Source: Martinezella multihospitum
GTDB lineage: Bacteria > Pseudomonadota > Alphaproteobacteria > Rhizobiales > Rhizobiaceae
Reading direction: 5' to 3'
DNA: 64,000 bases
Assembly: GCF_900094585.1 (NCBI RefSeq)
Contig: NZ_FMAG01000003.1
Coordinates: 1-64,000, forward strand
Shown here in pieces: positions 16,860-27,516 of this stretch (position 1 is its first letter; each line of letters opens with the position of its first letter). Position numbers and translations under genes: made by a program. The notes beneath the pieces are model-generated. The model made no database searches, was not told where the DNA came from, and saw nothing but the letters and a program-made list of their open reading frames with translations.

Positions 16860-16998
16860 CGGTCGCAATCCGGTTCTCCTCCTCCCTCTCGGATTATGAT
16901 CAGGACGCTAGAGCCCGCTTGAGCACTCCTCCACACACGCTCGCGGGCAAGATCGGTGAAAACCGATCTCAAGGCGGTGCTTCGGCACCGCCTTTTTC
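16860..16998 (+). ncRNA. Candidate small RNA with two anti-Shine-Dalgarno hairpins
   Basis: There are four successive hairpins. (1) AATCCG/CGGATT (16867-16895), whose 17-base loop carries CTCCTCCTCCC. (2) GCCCGC..GAGC/GCTCGCGGGC (16913-16948), whose 14-base loop again carries CTCCTCC. (3) GATCGGT-GAAA-ACCGATC (16951-16968), with a GNRA tetraloop. (4) A strong terminator (16973-16997). The design matches known alphaproteobacterial CCUCCUCCC-loop sRNAs that act on ribosome binding sites or are bound by Hfq. The 5' end is unknown and may come from processing of a transcript that includes the upstream small ORF. Confidence 0.7.
16973..16997 (+). terminator. Strong intrinsic terminator with TTCG tetraloop
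   Basis: GGCGGTGC-TTCG-GCACCGCC is followed by TTTTT. This ends the small-RNA locus and separates it from the convergent prmA gene. Confidence 0.9.
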
Positions 16999-17031
16999 GT
17001 TTCAGCAATTGCAGTTGCGGAGGTGAGCGGC

Positions 17032-17910
17032 TCAGGGCCGGTCGAGATGGATGGTGACCCAGCCGTTGCGCCAGATCGTGCGCACATGACGCAGGTTTGC
17101 GCCATTATAGGCGGCGAGAACTTTCCAGCGCTGCTCGGCAAGGATACCCGAAAGAATCACCGAACCGCCGGGTGCCAGATGCGCCACGAGCTGCGGCGCC
17201 ATCTTGATGAGTGGGCGCGCCAGAATATTGGCGATGATCAGGTCGAACGGCCCGTGGCGGGAAAAAGCCGTGGAATGGAATCCCGGTGCCGTCTCCAGCG
17301 TGACACCCGAGGCGATGCCGTTGCTGCGGACATTCTCCTTCGCGACGCGGACGGCAATCGGATCGATATCCGTTGCCAGAACCGGAATGTTGCGCAGCTT
17401 GCGCACGGCGATCGCCAGCACGCCACTGCCCGTTCCGAGATCGAGCGCATTGCGCACGCGCCGGCTGGTAACGACCTTATCGATCGTTTCCAGGCAGCCT
17501 GCCGTCGTCCCATGATGACCGGTGCCAAAGGCCTGCCCGGCCTCGATCTCGATGGCGATATCGCTGGAACCGATCTTGTCGCGGTCATGCGAGCCATGCA
17601 CGAGGAAGCGGCCGGCACGCACCGGCTTCAATCCTTCCAGCGACTTGGCGATCCAGTCAATATCGGGAAGCACTTCCTTTTGAATGGCGAGATCGGCGAA
17701 AGCTGGCTTCAGGAGCGCTTCGAAACGGCCACGGACCTCATCCTCATCTGCGGCATACAGATAGATCGACGCTTCCCAGACATTGTTCTTCTCATCGATC
17801 TCCGTCGTTGCGATCGGCAACTCTTCGTCTTCGAATATTGGTGTCATCAGGTCCAGGACCTGCTCGGCCTTTTTCTCGGTCGTCGTCACATAAAGGCGGA
17901 TTTCACTCAA
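17032..17910 (-). CDS. prmA: Ribosomal protein L11 methyltransferase
   Basis: This 292-residue SAM-dependent enzyme trimethylates ribosomal protein L11 at several amino groups. An N-terminal substrate-binding domain (about 1-115) is followed by the Rossmann-like methyltransferase domain. Motif I is ALDLGTGSGVLAIAV, the acidic loop is ATDIDPIAVRVAKEN, and the catalytic segment is DLIIANILARPLIKMAPQL, which is diagnostic for PrmA. It begins about 20 bases after the upstream flavin monooxygenase stop, suggesting co-transcription. Confidence 0.94.
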   Translation of the reverse strand: MSEIRLYVTTTEKKAEQVLDLMTPIFEDEELPIATTEIDEKNNVWEASIYLYAADEDEVRGRFEALLKPAFADLAIQKEVLPDIDWIAKSLEGLKPVRAGRFLVHGSHDRDKIGSSDIAIEIEAGQAFGTGHHGTTAGCLETIDKVVTSRRVRNALDLGTGSGVLAIAVRKLRNIPVLATDIDPIAVRVAKENVRSNGIASGVTLETAPGFHSTAFSRHGPFDLIIANILARPLIKMAPQLVAHLAPGGSVILSGILAEQRWKVLAAYNGANLRHVRTIWRNGWVTIHLDRP

Positions 17911-17930
17911 CTCGTCGCTCTTTCTCGTTC

Positions 17931-19079
17931 TTATTCGGCCCAGTCGATCCAGGGCGGCTTCGGCGTATCATAGCCGGCCACACTCCGAAGCAATGTCCGG
18001 CGGATCGGGCCGAAACGCAACAATAGCGGCGCAAGGACATTACGCGCCGCAACTGCCAGCGGGCTTTGCATCGTCACCAATCGTGTCAGGCCATAGGTCT
18101 GCTTCAAAACCTGCTTCACGGCGGGAATTCTCAGGGCCGAATACTCCTGTTCGCGGCCTTCCGCAATGAGCCAGGCAAGCCAGCAGGCATCTTCGATGCC
18201 GAGATTCATGCCGCGAGCGCCGGCCGGCGAATGGATATGCGCGGCATCGCCTGCAAGAAAGACATTGCCCTTGGCCATCGGCTCGACATGACGGAAGTGG
18301 ATACGGAACTGCGAGACCCAGGTCTTCTCCGAAACGGCAGCCGGATGCGCGATATGCTTTTCGAAATCCTCCAGCGTCGAGATATAGCGGATGACGTCGG
18401 CAGAGACCGGCAGGCGCACGATCATGCCGGGATCGAGGATCGAGACTTCGCCGTAACTGGTATCGACTGGAGCCGCATAACGAAAATCGGCGAGAAAGAA
18501 ATAAGCCTCCAGCGCCTCGCCCGGGAAGCCGGCCCCGAGCGCCTTGCGAACGACCGAATGCGCGCCATCGGCACCAATCAAGATATCCGGCCGAACCACT
18601 TCCTGCGAACCATCGGCGCGACGCAGGACGACCTCCGGCCTCTGGAAATCGGCCAAGGCCTCTGCCACGACCGTCGTCCGCCATTCCGGTGCGATTCCAT
18701 AGGCCGAAAGCGCCTCGATCAAGAGCCGTTCGGTATTGCCCTGCGACAAGGCGCGAATGGCACCGAAACGGCCCTTCACTTTTCGCGTATCCAGCCCGAT
18801 GAGAATTTTCTCGCCTGAGCGGACCCGAAACTGCTCGATCGGTTGCGCGGCGGCGATGATGCGCTCCGCAACGCCGGAAGGAGACAGCAGCGTCAGCGTG
18901 CGGGCATTGACGCCAAGCGCCCGGCTTTCCTGCAGCGGCGTCGGACCAATGCCGTCATCGACGATGCGCGGCGAGAAGCCGCGACGGGCGAGCTCCAGAG
19001 CGGCGGCAAGGCCGACCGGTCCGGCCCCCACAATCAGGATGGATCTGGATTTTCCCTGTCCATCAATCCCCTCGCCCAT
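17931..19079 (-). CDS. FAD-dependent monooxygenase (aromatic hydroxylase-like)
   Basis: This 382-residue flavoprotein belongs to the p-hydroxybenzoate hydroxylase-like group. It has GxGxxG in ILIVGAGPVGLAAALELARRG (near residues 14-34), the DG motif in ILIGADGAHSVVRKALG, and the GD motif in VFLAGDAAHIHSPAGARGMNLGIEDA. It uses NAD(P)H and O2 to hydroxylate an unidentified substrate. The C-terminal thioredoxin-like domain of phenol hydroxylases is absent. It starts 7 bases after the SCO gene stop and is probably in one operon SCO-monooxygenase-prmA. Confidence 0.88.
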   Translation of the reverse strand: MGEGIDGQGKSRSILIVGAGPVGLAAALELARRGFSPRIVDDGIGPTPLQESRALGVNARTLTLLSPSGVAERIIAAAQPIEQFRVRSGEKILIGLDTRKVKGRFGAIRALSQGNTERLLIEALSAYGIAPEWRTTVVAEALADFQRPEVVLRRADGSQEVVRPDILIGADGAHSVVRKALGAGFPGEALEAYFFLADFRYAAPVDTSYGEVSILDPGMIVRLPVSADVIRYISTLEDFEKHIAHPAAVSEKTWVSQFRIHFRHVEPMAKGNVFLAGDAAHIHSPAGARGMNLGIEDACWLAWLIAEGREQEYSALRIPAVKQVLKQTYGLTRLVTMQSPLAVAARNVLAPLLLRFGPIRRTLLRSVAGYDTPKPPWIDWAE

Positions 19080-19086
19080 GCAGGCC

Positions 19087-19689
19087 CTATCCCTTCTTGA
19101 CCAGGTTCTCCAGCTTCTTCATCGCCACGTCCGGATCCTCCTCATAAGCGATGGTTCCGGCAAAGCGGCCCTGCGAATCCAGCAGGAAGACGGAAGCGGT
19201 GTGATCCATCGTATAGTCGCCATTCGGTTGCTTGTCGTCGACCGGCACTTTCTTGGCATAGACCCGGAAGCCCTTGACCATCTCCATCACCTTGGCGGGA
19301 TCGCCGGAAATTCCGGTGATGCGCTTCGATACGTTGGAGACATATTGGTCCATGATGGCGGGCGTATCGCGCTCGGGATCAACAGTCACGAAATAGGCAT
19401 TGAGCTTGCTGCCATCAGGATCGACCTTCTCCAGCCAGGCGTTCAGCTCGAACAGCGTCGTCGGGCAGACATCGGGGCAATGGGTATAACCGAAGAAAAC
19501 GGCCGACGGCTTACCGCGAAATGCCTGGTCGCTGATCGGCTGGCCGCTCTGCGAAACGAGGGTAAAGGGCACGCCATAAGGCCCGGATGCCGCCACCTCG
19601 GGCGACTTGCCGCCGCCAAAGCTAAACCAGCCCAATAGTCCGGCCACGATCAACACGGCCACCCAAACTGCAATCCGCACGCTTCTCAT
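19087..19689 (-). CDS. SCO1/SenC-family copper chaperone
   Basis: This 200-residue protein has an N-terminal membrane anchor (about residues 5-24) and a periplasmic thioredoxin-like domain. The copper ligands are intact: C71PDVC75 in FFGYTHCPDVCPTT and His163 in MDHTASVFLL. SCO proteins deliver copper to the CuA site of cytochrome c oxidase and may act as thiol reductases. No oxidase genes lie nearby. The gene leads a likely three-gene minus-strand operon with the monooxygenase and prmA. Confidence 0.92.
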   Translation of the reverse strand: MRSVRIAVWVAVLIVAGLLGWFSFGGGKSPEVAASGPYGVPFTLVSQSGQPISDQAFRGKPSAVFFGYTHCPDVCPTTLFELNAWLEKVDPDGSKLNAYFVTVDPERDTPAIMDQYVSNVSKRITGISGDPAKVMEMVKGFRVYAKKVPVDDKQPNGDYTMDHTASVFLLDSQGRFAGTIAYEEDPDVAMKKLENLVKKG

Positions 19690-20137
19690 GAATGCTATTC
19701 CTCACCGATACAGACGATCGCGCCGAAAGTGCAGTATCGCCCCCTAGCCGATGTAACGGCTCGAAGTGGAGGACGCAATTCAAGAAGATGTTCAGAGGAG
19801 GCCGAAATCGTCGCAGCATGCGGTTCGGGGGGCTTCCGAACCTTGATCATCCCATTTCGCCGCTCTTCTTCGGCCGAAGAGACAAAATCTGCATTCATGT
19901 TAAACCAATCCTAACCAGTCCGCGCCAACATCTGCAGCAAAGGTCGAATTCCACTTCGCTCGCCGCCCGAAAGCGCGGCAAACCTCTTTATTCCAGAAGG
20001 GCATGACGCCCGCCGGAACGCCAGGCGTATCTTTCGCCGAAGCACCGGACGCTGCCGCTGCCCAAGCCGCTCCAGCCGATCTCTCTTTTCAATCGCGAGC
20101 GTCGCTTGCGGCGATGCCAAACGGGAAGTTCTCGAAT
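19690..20137. other. Divergent intergenic region between the SCO gene and cheW
   Basis: No independent gene is seen in these 448 bases. They hold a 7-bp stem hairpin (19822-19842), a perfect 14-bp palindrome TCTTCGGCCGAAGA (19867-19880), and promoters for both directions. The cheW frame stays open back to an ATG at 20003, which would add 45 Ala-rich residues; no ribosome binding site supports it. Confidence 0.45.
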
Positions 20138-20602
20138 ATGACGAACGCCATCAAGCAATCGGGCACCTATCTGGAAATCGTCTCCTTTCACCTTGGCGAT
20201 CAGGAATTCTGCATCGACATCATGGCGATCCGCGAAATCCGCGGCTGGGCCCCGGTGACGCCGATGCCGCATACGCCGCCATACGTGCTCGGCCTCATCA
20301 ATCTGCGCGGCGCCGTAATCCCGGTCATCGATATGGCCTGCCGCCTCGGCATGAAGATGACGGAACCTTCAGAGCGCTCCGCAATCATCGTCACGGATAT
20401 TGCCGGCAAGCTGGTCGGCCTGCTGGTCGAACAGGTCTCGGATATGATGTCGATCAAAAGCGAAGATCTGCAGCCGGCTCCGGAAATCATCCCCGAAGCT
20501 CAGCGCGCCTTCTGCCGCGGCATCGTGGCACTGGAAAAGACCATGGTCTGCTTCCTCAACCTCGATACGGTCATTGCGGATCAGTTGGCACAGGCAGCCT
20601 GA
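20138..20602 (+). CDS. cheW: Chemotaxis coupling protein CheW
   Basis: This 154-residue adaptor links methyl-accepting chemoreceptors to the CheA kinase at the cytoplasmic side of the membrane. One CheW domain of two SH3-like beta barrels covers the protein: VSFHLGDQEFCIDIMAIREIRGW, then VLGLINLRGAVIPVIDMACRLG and VGLLVEQVSDMMSIKSEDLQP. ATG at 20138 follows GGGAAG by 9 bases and gives the normal family length. It is an orphan copy: no cheA, receptor or other che gene is near. It is followed by a strong terminator. Confidence 0.92.
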   Translation: MTNAIKQSGTYLEIVSFHLGDQEFCIDIMAIREIRGWAPVTPMPHTPPYVLGLINLRGAVIPVIDMACRLGMKMTEPSERSAIIVTDIAGKLVGLLVEQVSDMMSIKSEDLQPAPEIIPEAQRAFCRGIVALEKTMVCFLNLDTVIADQLAQAA

Positions 20603-20629
20603 TTTCAATAAGTTAGCTTACCAAAAGAA

Positions 20630-20666
20630 GATCGCCCTGGAGCCGAGCTCCAGGGCGATCGCTTTT
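20630..20666 (+). terminator. Strong terminator after cheW
   Basis: A perfect 14-bp stem (20630-20643 with 20647-20660) closed by the loop CGA is followed by GCTTTTT. It is a textbook intrinsic terminator. Confidence 0.92.
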
Positions 20667-20871
20667 TATACAACCGGTTTTGGCAGGGGTGTAGCCAATC
20701 ACACGGTCTTGCAGGCCGTGAACAGGGGCGAGAGTCGCCTCCGTGTTCGCCTTCGAAATTGCATCAAAAAGGTGCAGACCGAAAGCAACTAGAAGGAATT
20801 CGACAACCCAAGAGTATGACTTTTTTTGGTATTATCTTTCTACGGGTTATTTTTGAGGTATAGAAATACCA
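20667..20871. other. Intergenic region with tRNA-arm-like hairpins
   Basis: No gene is assigned. CACGG/CCGTG (20702-20720) and GGCG/CGCC (20727-20739) form small hairpins. The sequence GGGGTGTAGCCAA before them resembles the 5' half of some tRNAs, but no full cloverleaf can be made. GGTAT/ATACC (about 20856-20869) sits at the creA 3' end. Confidence 0.35.
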
Positions 20872-21366
20872 TCATTTCGGCTTGCCATTCTTCCACGTAA
20901 CCTGCTGGCCGAACAAGGGGATTGTCGAAATGGCCATCTTGGCGGAACCATCCACCAGCTGCCGCGAATGGATGAGATAGACCAACGTATCGTTCTTCTT
21001 GTCGTAGATGCGGGTGACGACGAGCTTCTTCCAGATGAGCGACAGCCCGGCGCGGAACACCTCCTCGCCGCTCTCGGACAGATTGATATTGCCGATCTCG
21101 ATCGGACCGGTCTGACGGCAGGCGATGGAATTGTTGGAAGGATCTTCGAACCAATTGCCCTTGCGCAGCCGGTCGATCACGCTGCGGTCGAAATAGGTTA
21201 CATGGCATGTGACGCCCGAGACTTCGGGGTCCGGCACGGCATCGACCAGAATATCATTGCCTGTCCAATCCACGCCGACCTTGCCGACGACCTCGGCGGA
21301 AGCGGAAATGGGTGCCAGAGCCAGAAAAGACCCGGCAACGGCGGCAAAGAATTTGGGTGAACGCAT
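20872..21366 (-). CDS. creA: CreA family periplasmic protein
   Basis: This 164-residue protein has a clear signal peptide (about 1-24, ending ASA). The mature part matches CreA: VGKVGVDWTGNDILVDAVPDPEVSGVTCHVTYFDR, and the C-terminal LIHSRQLVDGSAKMAISTIPLF. Two conserved Cys probably form a disulfide. Its function is unknown; in E. coli it is the first gene of the creABCD locus. Here it stands alone, without creBCD. Confidence 0.88.
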   Translation of the reverse strand: MRSPKFFAAVAGSFLALAPISASAEVVGKVGVDWTGNDILVDAVPDPEVSGVTCHVTYFDRSVIDRLRKGNWFEDPSNNSIACRQTGPIEIGNINLSESGEEVFRAGLSLIWKKLVVTRIYDKKNDTLVYLIHSRQLVDGSAKMAISTIPLFGQQVTWKNGKPK

Positions 21367-21555
21367 CGATCATCCTCCAACAACAGCCGCGGGGAGCAAG
21401 AGCGGCTTGGCTAAGGTAAGATGGTCCCTGAGCGATGCAAGGTGGGACGCCTTATATCCGCGTGCCACGCTTCACGATCGATGTGGCAATGATCCACATA
21501 ATGGATGCCGCCGCCAAAGCAACGGCGTCCGAATACACGCCGGTAGCGCGTCATC

Positions 21556-21999
21556 TCACTTCTGGCTGATTGCGACCGTTCCGGTCTCCAGCAGCGATTT
21601 GAGATTGGACAGGATCTTCGGCCAGCCACCGGAAACCGCCTCGATGAGTTTGGAGTTTTCAACCTCGATCGCGTGGGTAACGGTCAATTTTACGACGCCG
21701 TCCGCCGGCTCCAGTTCCATCACACAGCGCGACCAGCCTTCGGCCTTCAGGTCCGGACGCCACTCATTGCGCCATTTGATGCCGAGACGCCGTGGCGGAT
21801 CGAACTCGGCAATCTCTCCTGCATCGGCAATCCGGCCATCGGGAAAGAGCATTTTCCACGGCGATCCAACCTTCCACTCGGTGTCATGGACCATATCGAA
21901 CCAGTATTGCTTAATGAATTCCGGCGTGGTCAGCGCCGACCAGAGCTTTTCCGGCGTGGTGCGGATGAAGGTGACGTAGACGAATTTGCTTCCAGCCAT
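21556..21999 (-). CDS. SRPBCC/AHSA1-domain protein
   Basis: This 147-residue protein consists of one START-like AHSA1 domain: VYVTFIRTTPEKLWSALTTPEFIKQYWF at the start, and a C-terminal helix with GGWPKILSNLKSLLETG. Members bind hydrophobic ligands or act with partner enzymes; its exact role is unknown. It is downstream of an ArsR-type regulator on the same strand, 38 bases away. This is a very common pairing in which the regulator controls the SRPBCC gene. Confidence 0.88.
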   Translation of the reverse strand: MAGSKFVYVTFIRTTPEKLWSALTTPEFIKQYWFDMVHDTEWKVGSPWKMLFPDGRIADAGEIAEFDPPRRLGIKWRNEWRPDLKAEGWSRCVMELEPADGVVKLTVTHAIEVENSKLIEAVSGGWPKILSNLKSLLETGTVAISQK

Positions 22000-22037
22000 G
22001 CCATTTCTCCTTGTTTGAATTTTATTGCTTCTTCAGC

Positions 22038-22406
22038 TCACGGACCGCCCTGGTCCTCCAGCGCCTTCTTCAAGGCCGAAAGCGCACTCAGATGCCGGCG
22101 TTCGAACTTGTTGATCCAGCGTTCGGCGATGCCATTGATCGGGACCGCGTTGATGAAATGCAGCTTCTCGCGTCCATGCTTCTCCGAGGAGACGAGATTG
22201 GCCTCCTCCAGAATGGCAAGATGCTTGGCGACCGCCTGGCGGCTCATGTCCAGATCTTCGCAGAGCGCATTGAGGGTTTGCCCGTTCTGCTCATAGAGCC
22301 TGTCGAGCAATTGTCGCCGGCTGGCATCCGCCAGCGCCTTGAAGATCGCATCATCATCATCCACGGATACGAAACCATTTGGTTGCCTTTCCTTATTTAT
22401 AGGCAA
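22038..22406 (-). CDS. ArsR-type winged-helix regulator paired with the SRPBCC gene
   Basis: This 122-residue protein has an ArsR-fold winged HTH: DAIFKALADASRRQLLDRLYEQNGQTLNALCEDLDMSRQAVAKHLAILEEANLV. It lacks the Cys-rich metal site of ArsR/SmtB, as is usual for the subgroup linked to SRPBCC genes. It probably represses itself and the gene after it. The bases just upstream contain ATTTATAGGCAACCAAATGG, with GGCAACCAAATGGTTGCC forming a perfect dyad (22392-22419), a likely operator. Confidence 0.9.
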   Translation of the reverse strand: MPINKERQPNGFVSVDDDDAIFKALADASRRQLLDRLYEQNGQTLNALCEDLDMSRQAVAKHLAILEEANLVSSEKHGREKLHFINAVPINGIAERWINKFERRHLSALSALKKALEDQGGP

Positions 22407-22421
22407 CCAAATGGTTGCCTG
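22380..22421. promoter_or_regulatory. Operator-like dyad and repeats at the ArsR-type gene start
   Basis: The sequence GGTTGCC occurs in direct and inverted orientation around the start codon region: GGTTGCC near 22380-22386, then GGCAACCAAATGGTTGCC. The arms GGCAACCA/TGGTTGCC form a near-perfect inverted repeat. An autoregulatory site is likely. Confidence 0.5.
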
Positions 22422-22701
22422 TCAAGTAATATATGAAACGAAGCAACCTCATCGCGCCTTGGGGAGGCAGCGGTTCCATCAAGGGATTTATGCAAGGAAC
22501 GATTGACAACTTCCGCATCGCGTCGGATCATCCGCCCATGATCGCAAACCGCACAATCGTGATGCACCTTCACACCATCTCTCCCCTTGCAGGGCGAGTG
22601 GAAGCTGTGTTGCGCTGAGCTGACCGCGATCCATCTCAACCCTGCCGAGGCGAGCAGGGTTGAAGCTTCCTTGCTCTCCTCATCAATATCAAGGAGAGCC
22701 C
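22407..22701. other. Region between the ArsR-type gene and the GNAT gene
   Basis: No gene is seen in about 295 bases. A 9-bp stem hairpin CAACCCTGC/GCAGGGTTG (22637-22662) lies 40 bases before the GNAT start, in its probable leader. AAGGAGAG at 22691-22698 is the GNAT ribosome binding site. Confidence 0.45.
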
Positions 22702-23238
22702 ATGTCTTTCGAAGAGCAAGAACCCGCCAAACGACGATCAGGCAAAATCGGCGCGGTCGAGATTCGTGCCTCGCGCCCGTCCGACGCGGAAGGAATCGCC
22801 ACGATCGCCAATCTCCCCGGCTTTCGCGCCGGCACGCTTCGCCTGCCCTTTCAAAGCGTCGAGGAAACACGGCAATGGCTGGAGAAGTCATCGCCCAATT
22901 CGACCGGCCTTGTCGCCGTGCTTGACGGGCAGATTGTCGGCAATGCCGGCATGAACCGCCTTGCCGGCCGGCGGATTCACAGCGGCAGCATCGGTATGGG
23001 CGTGCATGACGACTTTACCGGCTGCGGCATCGGGTCCGCGCTATTGCGCGCTCTCATCGATACCGCCGACAACTGGCTGGCAATCAAGCGTCTGGAACTG
23101 ACCGTCTATGTCGACAATGCGCGGGCGATCGGCCTCTACGAGAAATTCGGGTTCGAAACCGAGGGGCGTCTACGCGCCTTCGGTTTCCGCAACGGCGAAT
23201 ATGTGGATGCGTTCACGATGGCTCGGCTGAGATTCTGA
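22702..23238 (+). CDS. GNAT-family N-acetyltransferase
   Basis: This 178-residue acetyl-CoA-dependent transferase contains one GNAT domain. The acetyl-CoA loop is DDFTGCGIGSALLRALI and the last conserved strand-helix is LTVYVDNARAIGLYEKFGFETEGRLRAFGFRNGEYVD, which resembles RimJ/RimL-like and phosphinothricin-type members. The acceptor is unknown. The ATG at 22702 is set by AAGGAGAG upstream; a longer frame from 22660 is unlikely. It is convergent with ligA. Confidence 0.88.
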   Translation: MSFEEQEPAKRRSGKIGAVEIRASRPSDAEGIATIANLPGFRAGTLRLPFQSVEETRQWLEKSSPNSTGLVAVLDGQIVGNAGMNRLAGRRIHSGSIGMGVHDDFTGCGIGSALLRALIDTADNWLAIKRLELTVYVDNARAIGLYEKFGFETEGRLRAFGFRNGEYVDAFTMARLRF

Positions 23239-23280
23239 GCAGTCACGCGGCGGCGGATATGATTCCGCCGCCAACCATCA

Positions 23281-25777
<2,497 letters not shown>

Positions 25778-26518
25778 ATGAAGCACCGTCTTACCGTTCT
25801 CTCTATTTTCCTTGTTATTGCAGTCATGATCATGAGCTCGTTCGTCAGCCGTTCCGCTTTGGGGCTGGTCGTTAGAGCTTGCGAAGTCAACTCTACCCTC
25901 ACAGGCTCACCATATCCGTGTCTCAAGTTAGTCCAGTCGCAGGACCCATTGTCTTCATACGTTGTTCTTCGCGAGCCTGCTGACAAAGAACGCACGATCC
26001 TTGCACCGCTTGCCGATGTACCCGGCATCGAAGACCCACGCCTTCTGGCCGCGGGAGCACCGAACTATTTTGACGAAGCGTGGAGAGAGCTTTCGGCAAT
26101 CGATCCGCGTGCAATGAAGGCTTCGCCACAGAATTTTGCGCTTGCGATAAACGCTGCCAGCTGGCGCACGCAAGATCGGCTTCATATCCACATGGGGTGC
26201 GAGACGCCTCGCTTCAGGGCTTTGCTGAAGAGCCATGTGACGGAGATTGAAAGCGGCCGGTTTACAGATTTGAAGACCAGAGCTGGTTGGTGGGCAACCT
26301 TCCATGCAGCCGACGACCTCTCGAATTTGAACCCACTGAAGCTCGTCGCAGACGGAGTTGATGGCGCCCGCTCAAATATGGAAAACGTCGTGGTCGGCGT
26401 TTTCGGCTCGATATTGCCGGATGGACAGCGTGGTTTCTATATTCTCGCGAGAATAAACGAAGCACACAAATCCCGCGGGTCCGCGGAGGACATGATCGAT
26501 CCTAAGTGTCAGCTCTAA
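25778..26518 (+). CDS. cdh: CDP-diacylglycerol diphosphatase
   Basis: This 246-residue protein has an N-terminal membrane anchor or signal (about 5-30) and a periplasmic Cdh domain. Key blocks match the family: LVVRACEVN, YPCLKLV, YVVLREPADKERTILAPLADVPGIEDPRLL, PNYFDEAW, and the HIT-like active site QDRLHIHMGCETP. It hydrolyses CDP-diacylglycerol to CMP and phosphatidate. Several stretches use A/T-rich codons unlike the neighbouring cell-wall genes, which suggests later acquisition. Together with the hexapeptide transferase it forms an insert between ligA and recN. Confidence 0.85.
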   Translation: MKHRLTVLSIFLVIAVMIMSSFVSRSALGLVVRACEVNSTLTGSPYPCLKLVQSQDPLSSYVVLREPADKERTILAPLADVPGIEDPRLLAAGAPNYFDEAWRELSAIDPRAMKASPQNFALAINAASWRTQDRLHIHMGCETPRFRALLKSHVTEIESGRFTDLKTRAGWWATFHAADDLSNLNPLKLVADGVDGARSNMENVVVGVFGSILPDGQRGFYILARINEAHKSRGSAEDMIDPKCQL

Positions 26519-26683
26519 TGCGTGTCGCACAAAAGCGTGCCCATCAGCGGAACCAGGAGCCTTACGAAGCTCCGACGACAAGCTACGTCACACAGCCGTA
26601 TTTCGTCACTCACTACCAGCACACCACACCCATTCCGCAGAATAGTCAGGCCAAAGGCTGACGGCAAAATCGTCAGAGGCGGG
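26519..26683. other. Convergent gap between cdh and the hexapeptide transferase
   Basis: I see no gene, repeat or clear terminator in these 165 bases. Confidence 0.4.
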
Positions 26684-27316
26684 TTAAGACCAGCGCTCGC
26701 AAAAGGCTTCGATGTCGCTTGACTGAAAATCGGCAAGCCGCTCCATGATGGTTTCGAAGGGCCAATTCCACCAGGCGATAGACGCAAGTCTCTCTGCGAT
26801 GGTTCGTGTGAAGCGCTCTCGAATGAATTTGGCGGGAATGCCACCGACAATCGTATATGGTTGGACATCTTTGGTGACGACCGCGCCTGCTGCAAGCACG
26901 GCGCCGTCTCCAACCTTTACGCCGGGCAAAACGATCACGCCGTGACCAATCCAGACATCGTTGCCGATGACAGCGCGGTCTTCCTTTCGCTGATCGAAAA
27001 AGGCGTGATCCCGGACGGCGCCTGCCGCATAATATTCCGGACAGTAGGTGAAGCGGTGCATGGATGGGCGGTCCATTGGATGATTGGGAGCGCCAATCCT
27101 GACTTCCGCCGCAATGGCACAGAACTTTCCAATCGTTGCGTCACCGACAATGCAGCGCGGCCCCAAGTAAGAGAAATCTCCGATTTCGGCCGTGTGCAAA
27201 GATGTGTCCGCCAAAATCTCACAGCATCTGCCAACGCTCGAATCCCTTATGTTCGCCGTCGGGTGGATGACGGTTTCTGCGATTTTTGGCCGATTTGGCT
27301 GTGCAGTCGAATGCAT
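26684..27316 (-). CDS. Left-handed beta-helix acyltransferase, phosphonate-cluster type
   Basis: This 210-residue hexapeptide-repeat acetyltransferase resembles CatB/VatD xenobiotic transferases and, more closely, the family found in phosphonate (phn) gene clusters. Diagnostic parts are a run of [LIV]GxxxX hexapeptides, the catalytic His region [17 protein letters not shown], a loop with an FFDQRKEDR insert, and [35 protein letters not shown]. There are no phn genes in the window, so it is an orphan here. The acceptor is unknown. It is convergent with cdh and lies upstream of recN in the same direction as recN's neighbours. Confidence 0.85.
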   Translation of the reverse strand: MHSTAQPNRPKIAETVIHPTANIRDSSVGRCCEILADTSLHTAEIGDFSYLGPRCIVGDATIGKFCAIAAEVRIGAPNHPMDRPSMHRFTYCPEYYAAGAVRDHAFFDQRKEDRAVIGNDVWIGHGVIVLPGVKVGDGAVLAAGAVVTKDVQPYTIVGGIPAKFIRERFTRTIAERLASIAWWNWPFETIMERLADFQSSDIEAFCERWS

Positions 27317-27516
27317 TGAAAGTCTCCGGATTCTGGCCTGCCTAACCGGGGACGATGAAGGATATATGACGCAAGACCGTCGAAAAACCGAAGCAACATG
27401 CCGGCGGCAGATGATGAGTTCAGGCGCGCGTCAGCGCTATCGTCGCTGAGCTTGCTGCTATGTCCGCTTCGGGCAAGTCGTCGCAGGCATATCCCTCGAC
27501 AACACCATAGGAGAGA

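Noticed and set aside
20003..20137. 45-residue N-terminal extension of CheW
   Set aside because: It is Ala-rich with no ribosome binding site. The start at 20138 gives the normal CheW length and has GGGAAG upstream.
20702..20739. A functional tRNA after cheW
   Set aside because: Only an anticodon-like arm is visible. The D-loop is too short and no T-arm with a TTC loop and paired stem can be formed.
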